Shown one piece after another: positions 21,137 through 27,591 of a DNA stretch of 31,908 nt. The position numbers were made by a program, and so were the translations under genes. Within the stretch, counting starts at the first letter, position 1, and every line of letters begins with the position of its first letter. The stretch spans positions 1 to 31,908 of IMG/VR virus record IMGVR_UViG_3300036861_000148; one strand, 5' to 3'. The notes under the pieces are model-generated. The model saw nothing but the letters and a program-made list of their open reading frames with translations. It had not been told where the DNA came from and made no database searches. Source of the stretch: a virus.

Positions 21137-21717
21137 CGAACTTCAACTCCTGAACGGATCTGCAGTTCAAGGCTGATTTCCTCGGCCTTGATCTGCTCGC
21201 GCTGCGTGAATGGTTTGTCCCCGAACTCGCTGCGGATGGTGTCTAGGAACTCCACCATCAGGTCGTAACGGGTGATCCTCGGGGCTGGTGCGGCCTCGAC
21301 CGAGGCGGCCTTGGTCTTGGGCTTGGCGGCAGCGATCTCCGCCTTCACGTCGGCCTCAGTCCACCCGTACTTGTCCTGTAGCTCACGGGCAGCCTGCTCG
21401 AGAACCATGGCAACGCCCTCATCGTTCTTAGGAAGGCGCTTATCTGAACCGCTGCTTTCCATGTTGATTTCGTAGTAGGCCTGGACGAAATCCTGTTCGG
21501 CCGTGGCGGCCGAAGCCTCAATCTTCACTAGAGCCTGGAGGCGGCGGCCTACCGTCCTCTCTCCGATGGAGAAACCAGCCGCTGTAACCTCAGCGGCGAT
21601 AGCCTTGGCACTCCAACCCTCCGCCCTCTTGGCGGCGTATTCCTGGGTGGCCTCGAAGATGAATCCGGCCGAACCCTTCTCCAACTTGGCGCACTTCTGC
21701 GCCCATTTCTCAGCCAC
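21133..21717 (-). CDS. HTH protein, first gene of the leftward early operon
   Basis: 194 aa. An HTH (WSAKAIAAEVTAAGFSIGER TVGRRLQAL, about residues 34-63) follows a short helical start. The middle is helical and acidic (GVAMVLEQAARELQDKYGWT), and the C-terminus is helical (TRYDLMVEFLDTIRSEFGDK). It is divergent from the repressor-like gene, the position of Cro-type or early activators. GTG at 21717 has AAAGGAG 8 bases upstream; longer starts to 21894 would run into the -35 region and lack a site. Confidence 0.7.
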   Translation of the reverse strand: MAEKWAQKCAKLEKGSAGFIFEATQEYAAKRAEGWSAKAIAAEVTAAGFSIGERTVGRRLQALVKIEASAATAEQDFVQAYYEINMESSGSDKRLPKNDEGVAMVLEQAARELQDKYGWTEADVKAEIAAAKPKTKAASVEAAPAPRITRYDLMVEFLDTIRSEFGDKPFTQREQIKAEEISLELQIRSGVEVR

Positions 21718-21733
21718 GTCGGTGGCTCCTTTC

Positions 21734-21747
21734 TGGCCTTCCGGCCA
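21734..21747 (-). promoter_or_regulatory. 5'-leader hairpin (GGAA tetraloop) before the first early gene
   Basis: On the minus strand TGGCC-GGAA-GGCCA forms a 5-bp stem with a GNRA-type loop. It lies a few bases upstream of the AAAGGAG ribosome site of the HTH gene, so it could protect the leader or tune translation. Confidence 0.45.
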
Positions 21748-21761
21748 ATGGGGGGGTTGTT

Positions 21762-21828
21762 CGGACCGGGAGGGGTGTCTCAACGCCATGCGAGCGGAGG
21801 GCTCCCAAAGGAGCGGCCTCCCGGCCCG
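21762..21828. repeat. Imperfect 12-bp inverted repeat flanking an operator-like site
   Basis: CGGACCGGGAGG (21762-21773) pairs with CCTCCCGGCCCG (21817-21828), 11 of 12 bases, across a 43-bp spacer. The spacer holds the operator-like copy at 21782 and an inner GCTCC-CAAA-GGAGC hairpin. It could fold in the leftward leader mRNA. Confidence 0.5.
21782..21794 (+). promoter_or_regulatory. Operator-like repeat copy 1 (AACGCCATGCGAG)
   Basis: One of three copies in the divergent control region; identical to 21977-21989. It contains a short CGC-CAT-GCG dyad. It lies in the leader of the leftward early operon. Confidence 0.6.
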
Positions 21829-21849
21829 AACGCTCTGTGGAGGGGTTTG

Positions 21850-21862
21850 CTCGCATGACGTT
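21850..21862 (-). promoter_or_regulatory. Operator-like repeat copy 2 (AACGTCATGCGAG, inverted)
   Basis: Same motif as copies 1 and 3 with one change, in opposite orientation. It covers the expected start of transcription from the leftward promoter with -10 at 21866-21871, the classic place for repression. Confidence 0.6.
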
Positions 21863-21865
21863 GCA

Positions 21866-21894
21866 AGGATGCCATGGCAGGGGGCCGGTGTCAA
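21866..21894 (-). promoter_or_regulatory. Candidate leftward early promoter (TTGACA - 17 bp - CATCCT)
   Basis: On the minus strand a perfect -35 TTGACA (21894-21889) is followed after 17 bp by CATCCT (21871-21866; 3 of 6 matches). It points into the early operon and its start region coincides with operator copy 2. Confidence 0.5.
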
Positions 21895-21932
21895 GGGAAC
21901 ACTGTCCGCGTTCCTAGAAATCCCCCAAATGG

Positions 21933-21961
21933 CCGATAGCGGGCCATCCCTGGTATGTCAA
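21933..21961 (-). promoter_or_regulatory. Second candidate leftward promoter (TTGACA - 17 bp - TATCGG)
   Basis: A perfect -35 TTGACA (21961-21956 on the minus strand) with TATCGG (21938-21933) at 17-bp spacing. Operator copy 3 lies about 16 bp upstream. The -10 is a weak match, so this is tentative. Confidence 0.4.
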
Positions 21962-21976
21962 GATAGGCACACCAAG

Positions 21977-21989
21977 AACGCCATGCGAG
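21977..21989 (+). promoter_or_regulatory. Operator-like repeat copy 3 (AACGCCATGCGAG)
   Basis: Identical to 21782-21794. It lies 21 bp upstream of the ATG of the HTH-metzincin gene, in its 5' leader, so binding here could give autoregulation. Confidence 0.6.
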
Positions 21990-22010
21990 GCAGAGAGAGG
22001 AGCGGGAAAG

Positions 22011-22880
22011 ATGACCCAGGAACAGGTGGAAGACCTGGTCCGGACCATCCTTCTTGAGAAGAAGGGCTGGGCCGAGAGGCTGCCCATCATCCGCGAGGAG
22101 ATGAAGCGGCTGAGCATCAGCCAGTTCGATCTCACGAGCTGGCTACGGGAGCAGGGAATCAGAACCGGCCGTGGGCCGGTGTCCAATGACACCGTGGGCC
22201 GGTGGCTCCGGGGATCGGACCCCGGTGTCGATGCTCAGGACGCCATCGTAGATATGCTGGTCGAGGCCAGTATGGGGAAGTGGTCTAAGGCCAGGTACCT
22301 CAGTTGGCACCGGGTGGCCGATGCCATCCGCCCTACCCTCTCCCCCCGAAGGTGGGCACTCGCTGCGGTACTTGCGGGGCTGTTCCTGACCATCCTTCCT
22401 AACCCGGCTTGGGCCCTGACCGACTATGGCCCGGGCTCCGGGGCCGAGGCCTCGAGCACCCCGACGACCTACACCATGCCTATTCCGGTAGTGGACGGAC
22501 TGATCGGTACCCTGAACGCCAAGCATCGGAAGATCTGGCGGCAGGCCAGGAACACCGCCCTTGCCAACTGGACCACAGGATGCGTGTCCTTCACGGTGAC
22601 CTCGGGATCGACAGATCTTATCTCTGGCACGATTACCCTCTCGCGTGGATCTCAGGATTGGGGTGGCTGGGACGATGTCTCAGGCGGTGGCTACGCCCGC
22701 TTCGCACCATGGCGGGGATGGTGGGACGACTTCTACGCTAAGCACCAGCTCAAGGGTCTCATCGGCCATGAGGTCGGGCACGCCCTTGGCTTCGGTCATG
22801 GCGGCAACGGCATCATGATGCTGGATACCAACGTGCCAAATGCCACCGACCTCTCCCTACTCCGCTCGTACTACTGCTGA
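22011..22880 (+). CDS. Membrane-anchored HTH-metzincin fusion, candidate lysogeny repressor
   Basis: 289 aa in three parts. Residues ~30-70 (LSISQFDLTSWLREQGIRTG then VSNDTVGRWLRG) look like an HTH of the repressor type. Residues ~113-135 (RRWALAAVLAGLFLTILPNP AWA) are a membrane segment with inside-positive RR and an AxA site. Residues ~155-289 are a metzincin-like protease with HEVGHALGFGH (zinc ligands H253, H257, H263; E254) and a Met-turn GIMM. The predicted topology is HTH in, protease out. The position divergent from the early operon and before the integrase is that of a CI repressor. ATG at 22011 has GAGGAG 8 bases upstream. An internal ATG at 22272 could make a plain secreted form. 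DNA binding and protease targets are inference. Confidence 0.75.
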   Translation: MTQEQVEDLVRTILLEKKGWAERLPIIREEMKRLSISQFDLTSWLREQGIRTGRGPVSNDTVGRWLRGSDPGVDAQDAIVDMLVEASMGKWSKARYLSWHRVADAIRPTLSPRRWALAAVLAGLFLTILPNPAWALTDYGPGSGAEASSTPTTYTMPIPVVDGLIGTLNAKHRKIWRQARNTALANWTTGCVSFTVTSGSTDLISGTITLSRGSQDWGGWDDVSGGGYARFAPWRGWWDDFYAKHQLKGLIGHEVGHALGFGHGGNGIMMLDTNVPNATDLSLLRSYYC

Positions 22881-22941
22881 GTCCTCCGGTGCGGGGATAC
22901 GCTTCCGCCCTACTACATGCCGATAAGGGGGATGTCCCTCA

Positions 22942-23790
22942 ATGAATCGGGAAGATGCCTTGCACCTAGCCCGCTGGTCCGAATTCCTCCAGGCCTCCGG
23001 CATATCCGCCAACACCATCCGCCAATACCGCTACGCCATCCTCCGTCTAGTAGCCGAGGCCAATGTGGCCCTCATGGATGTCACCGAGGAGCATGTGGTG
23101 GCCTTCCTGGCCAGCTTGGGGAAGCGGGCGCATAGCCGGCAACTCTACCTCCGGGCCTTCCGCTCCTTCTATGGGTGGGCCGTGGAGCGGGAGCTAATCG
23201 CAAGGAATCCGGCAGCACACATCCGCCCAAAAGCACCGACTGACCCGCCGCCCGACGCCTACACCCCGGAGGAGATTCACAAACTTTATCTTGCGGCTAG
23301 CGTAAGAAACGAAAGGTACGGAAACGCTATCTTAGCCTGCTACGCCCTGGGACTCAGGCGCTCTGAGCTCTGTGGGATCACTCCGGAGGACATCGACTGG
23401 CAGGGTCGGCGGGTGTACATCCGGTGCGCCAAGGGGGATCGGCCTAGGTGGGTTGAGATGAACGGCTTAGCAAGGGAAGCACTCATATCCTTATCTAAAC
23501 CCCCAGCTAAGATAAGGCTGCCTGACTCCTACAGCCTGGTCGGCTTCCATCCCCAGTGGTTCACCATGATTGTCCAACGGGCAGCAGCGGATGCCGGCCT
23601 ACCCAAGAATCGGCGGCGGGCTCACATGCTCCGTGCCAGCTTCGTCACTGGACTCCTAGATCAGGGGGTGCCAGTCTCCGTAGCTTCCCGGCTGGTCGGT
23701 CATGCCAACTTGGCCACTACGCACAGATACGCTAGCGTTCGTCCTGAGGACAAGAGGAGAGCTGTGGACGCTCTCCCGGTCCCGGCTTGA
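22942..23790 (+). CDS. int: Tyrosine integrase
   Basis: 282 aa site-specific recombinase that integrates and excises the prophage. N-terminal SAM-like core-binding domain (ANTIRQYRYAILRLVAEANV). The catalytic domain has Arg in YALGLRRSELCGI (about R139), Lys164 in CAKGDRPR, H228-x-x-R231 in HMLRASFV, H254 in LVGHANLATT and the nucleophile Tyr263 in HRYA, so it should be active. ATG at 22942; a GGGGG stretch lies upstream. Length is typical of the small, XerC/D-like phage integrases. attP was not identified; no tRNA-like segment was seen nearby. Confidence 0.95.
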   Translation: MNREDALHLARWSEFLQASGISANTIRQYRYAILRLVAEANVALMDVTEEHVVAFLASLGKRAHSRQLYLRAFRSFYGWAVERELIARNPAAHIRPKAPTDPPPDAYTPEEIHKLYLAASVRNERYGNAILACYALGLRRSELCGITPEDIDWQGRRVYIRCAKGDRPRWVEMNGLAREALISLSKPPAKIRLPDSYSLVGFHPQWFTMIVQRAAADAGLPKNRRRAHMLRASFVTGLLDQGVPVSVASRLVGHANLATTHRYASVRPEDKRRAVDALPVPA

Positions 23791-23801
23791 GAGGAGTAGT
23801 C

Positions 23802-23963
23802 ATGAACAGAATTCTGCTATGGCCCTGGGCCTTCATCAAGTGGCTGGGTCGTGTCTTGTTGTGGCTTGTGTTCCTGCCGGTGGGCATCTGGCGGTCGATC
23901 CGCCATAGCCGGAAGAAGGCGGTAGCCGAGGCGGTCAGGGCTTCCAGATCCTCGGAGGCTTGA
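23802..23963 (+). CDS. 53-aa membrane protein after the integrase
   Basis: It reads MNRILLWPWAFIKWLGRVLL WLVFLPVGIW, a tryptophan-rich membrane segment, then a basic cytoplasmic tail (RSIRHSRKKAVAEAVRASRS). GAGGAG lies 6 bases before ATG. Last gene of the rightward block; its 3' end overlaps the end of the exonuclease gene on the other strand by 29 bases. Possibly a lysogenic conversion or exclusion protein; no family is recognised. Confidence 0.55.
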   Translation: MNRILLWPWAFIKWLGRVLLWLVFLPVGIWRSIRHSRKKAVAEAVRASRSSEA

Positions 23964-24501
23964 GCATTCCCCGCTCCAGTAGGACAGCCCGCAAGGCCAG
24001 CACCGTTTCGACATCCCGAATGTTGTACTCCTTGAGACGGCGAAGATACTCGGGGTCGCCCTCGTAGGCCCTCTCCCATGCGTACTCTGACATGCTGCCC
24101 TTGGCCTGGATACCGAACCTCTCGGCCATGTTCCCCAGGCTCTTGGAGTAGGCATAATCGGACTTGACTAGGTGGGCGTAAGTATCACTAACGAGGACGG
24201 GTGTTAAGGGTTCCAGACCAAGCTTGACTAAGGTGCCGTTCAACATGGGCAAGTCGTAACGCACCGCGTTATGCCCCACCACCAGAACGTTGCCCTCACG
24301 CAGCGGCATGATGAGGCGTTCGAGTGCGTACTTGAGGAATCCCGGTGCTAGATAGGCAACGGGCTTGCCCTCGAAACCAGCGGCGATAGACAACATGTTG
24401 CGGAATACGAAATCACCCCCACCCCAGGGACCTGGCCTGGCCTCCAGATCAAACGCCCAGACTCGCCGGGGCTCTCCCCAACTAGTCCTGACTGTCGTCA
24501 T
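23935..24501 (-). CDS. DEDDy 3'-5' exonuclease (DnaQ/RNase H-like fold)
   Basis: 188 aa with three exonuclease motifs: ExoI VWAFDLEARPG (D18, E20), ExoII VGHNAVRYDLPML (N78, D83) and ExoIII YNIRDVETV (Y159-x3-D163). The Tyr in ExoIII makes it DEDDy, as in polymerase proofreading domains. It probably degrades or proofreads 3' ends. No polymerase is seen in this genome. It is the last gene of the late leftward operon, far from other DNA genes. ATG at 24501 (GAGGA upstream) overlaps the upstream gene. Confidence 0.85.
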   Translation of the reverse strand: MTTVRTSWGEPRRVWAFDLEARPGPWGGGDFVFRNMLSIAAGFEGKPVAYLAPGFLKYALERLIMPLREGNVLVVGHNAVRYDLPMLNGTLVKLGLEPLTPVLVSDTYAHLVKSDYAYSKSLGNMAERFGIQAKGSMSEYAWERAYEGDPEYLRRLKEYNIRDVETVLALRAVLLERGMLKPPRIWKP

Positions 24502-24712
24502 CCGGGTCCTCGGCGATCTCGAAGGTAGGCAACTCACCTAACACGGTGATTCTCTTCTCGAGTGCCTGGAGCCCGGGCTTCAGGATGTCGAACTCGAAAT
24601 CGATGTCCGCCAGACGATTCTCCAGCCGCCTTTTGGCTCGCTGGATTGCGAGGTACTTGGCGCGGGCACGCTTGACTTCATCTGAATCGCTTGTGCCAGC
24701 GATTTCAGGCAT
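24482..24712 (-). CDS. 76-aa coiled-coil acidic protein
   Basis: It reads MPEIAGTSDSDEVKRARAKY then NRLADIDFEFDILKPGLQAL and ends EDPDDDSQD. A helical hairpin with an acidic tail. AAGGAGG lies 7 bases before ATG. It overlaps the exonuclease by 20 bases; possible partner of it. Function unknown. Confidence 0.6.
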   Translation of the reverse strand: MPEIAGTSDSDEVKRARAKYLAIQRAKRRLENRLADIDFEFDILKPGLQALEKRITVLGELPTFEIAEDPDDDSQD

Positions 24713-25098
24713 TCAGCTTCCTCCTTCTCGAGGGATTGGAGCTTGACCCGAATAGCCTCTCGCTGTCCCCTTAGTTGCTCCTTTCGCTTCAATTCCCACC
24801 ACCTATAGGTGGCACGGCGGCGGGCACCATAGGCTCGGATTTGTTCGCGGTGCGCCTCTCGGTAAAGGACTCCACGTTCCCGGAGTTCCTTCCGATGTCT
24901 TTCGCGATAGCGCGTCCGCTGTTCACGCCGCTCCTTCGGGTGGTCCGCCTGCCATTGAGCAGAGCGCTCGCGGATGCAGAGCATGCAGCGGCCATTGGGG
25001 TAACGGTTTTCAGGAACGCGTGGATGACCCCTTTTGCAGAGCCTTACCCCGTCTTCGGCCAGGGTGCTCTCCTCAGTTAATGACAGCTCCGTAGTCAA
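24580..25098 (-). CDS. Zinc-motif coiled-coil protein (HNH/endonuclease-VII-like N-terminus)
   Basis: 172 aa. CKRGHPRVPENRYPNGRCML C has the 'C..GH....N.Y..GRC..C' pattern that opens many phage recombination endonuclease VII/HNH-type proteins, but no catalytic H-N-H follows. A long, very basic helix comes next (RYRERHRKELRERGVLYREA). The start is uncertain: TTG 25098 or a CTG at 25062 with GAGGAG. The last 133 bases overlap the next gene in another frame, which is unusually long here. Confidence 0.5.
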   Translation of the reverse strand: MTTELSLTEESTLAEDGVRLCKRGHPRVPENRYPNGRCMLCIRERSAQWQADHPKERREQRTRYRERHRKELRERGVLYREAHREQIRAYGARRRATYRWWELKRKEQLRGQREAIRVKLQSLEKEEAECLKSLAQAIQMKSSVPAPSTSQSSEPKGGWRIVWRTSISSSTS

Positions 25099-25249
25099 GC
25101 TGGTGCCCGCAGGCCCAGCAGTAGTAGTCCATCGGCAACTGGGGCTGCCCGCATCGGGGGCATGTGTTCGGTTCTGATTTCTCGTGGGGGTGTGGAGTCA
25201 TGGTAAGTAGTGGGTAGATGGCGCACCAGCACGGAGCGCCCTGGCCCAT
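25073..25249 (-). CDS. 58-aa zinc-ribbon protein
   Basis: It contains CPRCGQPQLP and CWACGHQLDYG (two CxxCG knuckles). ATG at 25249 with GGAAGGG upstream; a later ATG (MTPHPHEKSEP) is possible. A seven-codon ORF (MRKKRKG) precedes it. Function unknown. Confidence 0.55.
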   Translation of the reverse strand: MGQGAPCWCAIYPLLTMTPHPHEKSEPNTCPRCGQPQLPMDYYCWACGHQLDYGAVIN

Positions 25250-25271
25250 TAGCCCTTCCGTTTCTTTCTCA

Positions 25272-25460
25272 TCAATGCATCACAACATCAAAGTGATAGG
25301 CCAGCCAGACGACGCCGGCGAGGATGAGCGCCTTGGGTACGTACTTCTTGATGTACTCGGTGAGGGGTAGCCACTTGTCCCGCTTGTTTAGTAGTCCTGC
25401 GCCCTCGAGAGCTACCGCTGCGGCGATCACGATTGCCCAGAGCAGCTCGTTGAATGTCAT
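25272..25460 (-). CDS. 62-aa two-helix membrane protein, holin candidate
   Basis: It reads MTFNELLWAIVIAAAVALEG, then KWLPLTEYIKKYVPKALILA and GVVWLAYHF. Two membrane segments with a basic loop, a shape common in actinophage lysis cassettes. ATG at 25460 overlaps the upstream stop (ATGA); a longer frame to 25763 is a shadow. Could be holin or antiholin. Confidence 0.55.
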   Translation of the reverse strand: MTFNELLWAIVIAAAVALEGAGLLNKRDKWLPLTEYIKKYVPKALILAGVVWLAYHFDVVMH

Positions 25461-25657
25461 GCCGCTGGCTCCGCTCTTTCCACAATCATCTCCAGCTCGT
25501 CGTCCCAGTTCCAGAACTGGTGGTTGAGACGGCAGGTGAACTCCAGGCCAACCCGCACCAGGTCGCTGGGACATCCACACGTCATGCACTGGGCCATGGC
25601 GTAGCTGGGTGCTCGATTCATCGGGTCCATGCAGGCGTAGATGGGCGGATATGTCAT
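25457..25657 (-). CDS. 66-aa zinc-binding protein
   Basis: It reads MTYPPIYACMDPMNRAPSYA then CMTCGCPSDL and CRLNHQFWNWDDELEMIVER. A CxxCxC cluster. It lies between two membrane proteins, with ATGA overlaps on both sides. Function unknown. Confidence 0.55.
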   Translation of the reverse strand: MTYPPIYACMDPMNRAPSYAMAQCMTCGCPSDLVRVGLEFTCRLNHQFWNWDDELEMIVERAEPAA

Positions 25658-25845
25658 CGTGTCTTGAACCATGTAACAACAGCGGGCACGGCACTGAGCA
25701 GTACCACGATGGCACCAGCCTGGGCTGGTGAAACATCCACACCGAACAGGGCCAGGGCTGCACCGACTACCACAGACAGCGACACCCCGGCAGTCTCGGC
25801 TGGCCGTTCGGCCACCAACCCTTTCGCCTTCTTTACTGGTTTCAT
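25654..25845 (-). CDS. 63-aa membrane protein, holin candidate
   Basis: Basic N-terminus (MKPVKKAKGLVAERPAETAG), then VSLSVVVGAALALFGVDVSP and AIVVLLSAVPAVVTWF. Two membrane helices. Near the endolysin, as expected for a holin. Confidence 0.55.
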   Translation of the reverse strand: MKPVKKAKGLVAERPAETAGVSLSVVVGAALALFGVDVSPAQAGAIVVLLSAVPAVVTWFKTR

Positions 25846-25855
25846 GTCATCCCCC

Positions 25856-25999
25856 CTAAAGCAGTAAGGCCACAGCTAGACAGCCAAGGCCAAGTGCTAG
25901 TTCCTTCATCGAGCTGAGGCCCAGTACCTCCGCGCCGAACAGGGCGAGAACAGCAAGGATCAGTGCTGCGATAACCAGTGCCTTGCGAATCACGTCCAC
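25856..25999 (-). CDS. 47-aa two-helix membrane protein, holin candidate
   Basis: It reads (V)DVIRKALVIAALILAVLALF, then MKELALGLGCLAVALLL. GTG at 25999; a GGGGGTGA stretch precedes it. Two helices with a short loop. It is a third membrane protein in this cassette. Confidence 0.5.
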   Translation of the reverse strand: MDVIRKALVIAALILAVLALFGAEVLGLSSMKELALGLGCLAVALLL

Positions 26000-26012
26000 C
26001 TATCTCACCCCC

Positions 26013-26336
26013 TCAACATTCCAAGATGTCGAGTGCTTTCAGCGTCTCCTTCTGACGCTGGATACTGGCTTGGATGGTTGCGGCGGGGAGGCCGGGGATA
26101 CCGTCAGGATTCTCCTGTATGAATTCCTCGGAAGTGGCTACCTGTTTCTCGATGTTGTCCCGGAAGAGACACAGCGCTTGTTTGGTCGTGGTAGTGACCT
26201 GGTCAATCTTCGCTAGGTCATGGGCACGGGCAACATAGCCATACGTACCCACCCCGATCAATGCCGCGTACAGGAACACCGTGGCAGCTACCAGCGTGCG
26301 GAATCGGGTAGCGAGGGACTGCTCCACGGTCTTCAC
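26013..26336 (-). CDS. 107-aa single-pass membrane protein
   Basis: It has a basic N-terminus, one membrane helix (LVAATVFLYAALIGVGTYGY) and a helical outer part (CLFRDNIEKQVATSEEFIQE, IQASIQRQKETLKALDILEC). It overlaps the coiled-coil gene by ATGA. Probably part of the lysis cassette; exact role unknown. Confidence 0.55.
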   Translation of the reverse strand: MKTVEQSLATRFRTLVAATVFLYAALIGVGTYGYVARAHDLAKIDQVTTTTKQALCLFRDNIEKQVATSEEFIQENPDGIPGLPAATIQASIQRQKETLKALDILEC

Positions 26337-26752
26337 TTCTCCATCTCCTTCTTCTGGGCCCTGGCGGCGTCGGCTAGCGATTCGAGTGATCGTCTCTGCC
26401 CCTTGATGTTGTTCTCCAACGTCCTGACCAATGCCTCCAGTGTTGCGATGCTCGCCTCATGGGTCTTGACAAGTGCCCGACAATGCAGAACTTCTACCCT
26501 CAACTCGTAGTTCTCCTTGGAAAGCGTGTCCTTATCCCGCTCCAGGGTCTCGATTCGTTTATCAAGCAGAGCGATCCGCGCATCACGCTCCGAGAGTTGC
26601 TCGCGGTAGTCAGAACGAATGGCACGGGACTCCTCCCACAAAGCATTCGCATCTGTCTTTGCAATGTCTCCACTGAATCTGCGAGCGGCCAGTAGGTACG
26701 CGCCAACCGGTGCGACGATGGCTGCTGCGAGGGGAATCCATCCCCAATCCAT
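26333..26752 (-). CDS. 139-aa membrane-anchored coiled-coil protein
   Basis: N-terminal membrane segment (WIPLAAAIVAPVGAYLLAAR), then about 100 residues of heptads (LSERDARIALLDKRIETLER). This shape is common directly after endolysin genes in actinophages and may act like a holin partner or membrane-spanning lysis factor. AGGTGA precedes ATG 26752. Confidence 0.6.
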   Translation of the reverse strand: MDWGWIPLAAAIVAPVGAYLLAARRFSGDIAKTDANALWEESRAIRSDYREQLSERDARIALLDKRIETLERDKDTLSKENYELRVEVLHCRALVKTHEASIATLEALVRTLENNIKGQRRSLESLADAARAQKKEMEK

Positions 26753-26769
26753 TTAGGGCTCACCTGCTA

Positions 26770-27591
26770 TCACGCGTTGGTTGTCGGTGGCCCCGCTACT
26801 TCCACCGTTGGATGGCTATGGCTTCCCACGCTGATGGTAGTTGGCTGGGGGAGCGTAGCGGCCGTAGCAATGCGCTTCTCGGTTCTCCAACCACGCTTCT
26901 TATCAGCCGACCAGTCTGGGTTGATCTCTTTGCCAGCCAAGAATGCGTCCTGTCCGTCTGCGAATTCAGCGAATGCCATTTCATCGGAGCCTGAGTCACC
27001 AGTCACGTCGAGCACCATTCGGAATAGCTGCGCATACTCAAGGGAGCCGGGGTCCCAGTGGTCGTTGTCGGGAATATCCACGTGGCCGTACACGCCGGCA
27101 GTACTAGGCCACAAGTTAGCTTGTCGCCGGTAGTAGGTGCTCGTTGCCTGCGGTCCCCGATCCAGCTTGTCAGCCCAGTTGGTGGGCCGTGTCACCGCCG
27201 ATTTCACCAAGCCCCGCTGTTGGAACCAAGCCATCAGTGCGACGAGCGGGCCGAGTGACCCGGGCTTGGGCAGCCACAAGTCGAGCTGTGACCGCCCTAC
27301 GATCTCGATCTGCATGGCGTAGGGGTCGTTGGTCGTATCGCCCTTCAGCGCCTCGCCCTTGGCCCATAGCGGCCGGTGCTGACCGATGATCCCCTCGCCT
27401 ACCTGCCACTGGGATGGATACTCGAGGTGCTCGACATAGCCATCTGTTTCAGTCGTGTGCAAAACAAGGTTGGGTTTAACTTGGGCCAGCGAATAGTAAG
27501 GCCCCTGGGCGAAACGTTTAATTGGGTACTCCTTATCCCCGGGACCGGGGAGTGTCCCGCTAACCCATCCCTCACTGATGGTTACGCTCAT
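26770..27591 (-). CDS. Endolysin, N-acetylmuramoyl-L-alanine amidase (PGRP/Amidase_2)
   Basis: 273 aa. It cuts the bond between MurNAc and the stem peptide at lysis. Zinc ligands fit H45 in LVLHTTET, H170 in GVYGHVDIP and D180 in DHWDPG; AMQIEIVG is the conserved central strand. After residue ~195 a short region (MAFAEFADGQDAFLAGKEIN) and a Pro/Thr-rich tail follow, perhaps for binding. The start overlaps the metzincin stop (ATGA), so both are made together. No signal peptide, so a holin is needed. Confidence 0.88.
   Translation of the reverse strand: MSVTISEGWVSGTLPGPGDKEYPIKRFAQGPYYSLAQVKPNLVLHTTETDGYVEHLEYPSQWQVGEGIIGQHRPLWAKGEALKGDTTNDPYAMQIEIVGRSQLDLWLPKPGSLGPLVALMAWFQQRGLVKSAVTRPTNWADKLDRGPQATSTYYRRQANLWPSTAGVYGHVDIPDNDHWDPGSLEYAQLFRMVLDVTGDSGSDEMAFAEFADGQDAFLAGKEINPDWSADKKRGWRTEKRIATAATLPQPTTISVGSHSHPTVEVAGPPTTNA

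Noticed and set aside
22743-22815. Reading the fusion protease as ImmA/IrrE (COG2856) type
   Set aside because: The motif is HExxHxxGxxH with a following Met-turn, which is metzincin, and it lies after a membrane segment; ImmA/IrrE have only HExxH and are cytoplasmic.
22881-22941. attP or a tRNA-like segment between the fusion gene and the integrase
   Set aside because: No tRNA-like pairing or clear repeated core was seen; attP cannot be placed without the host sequence.
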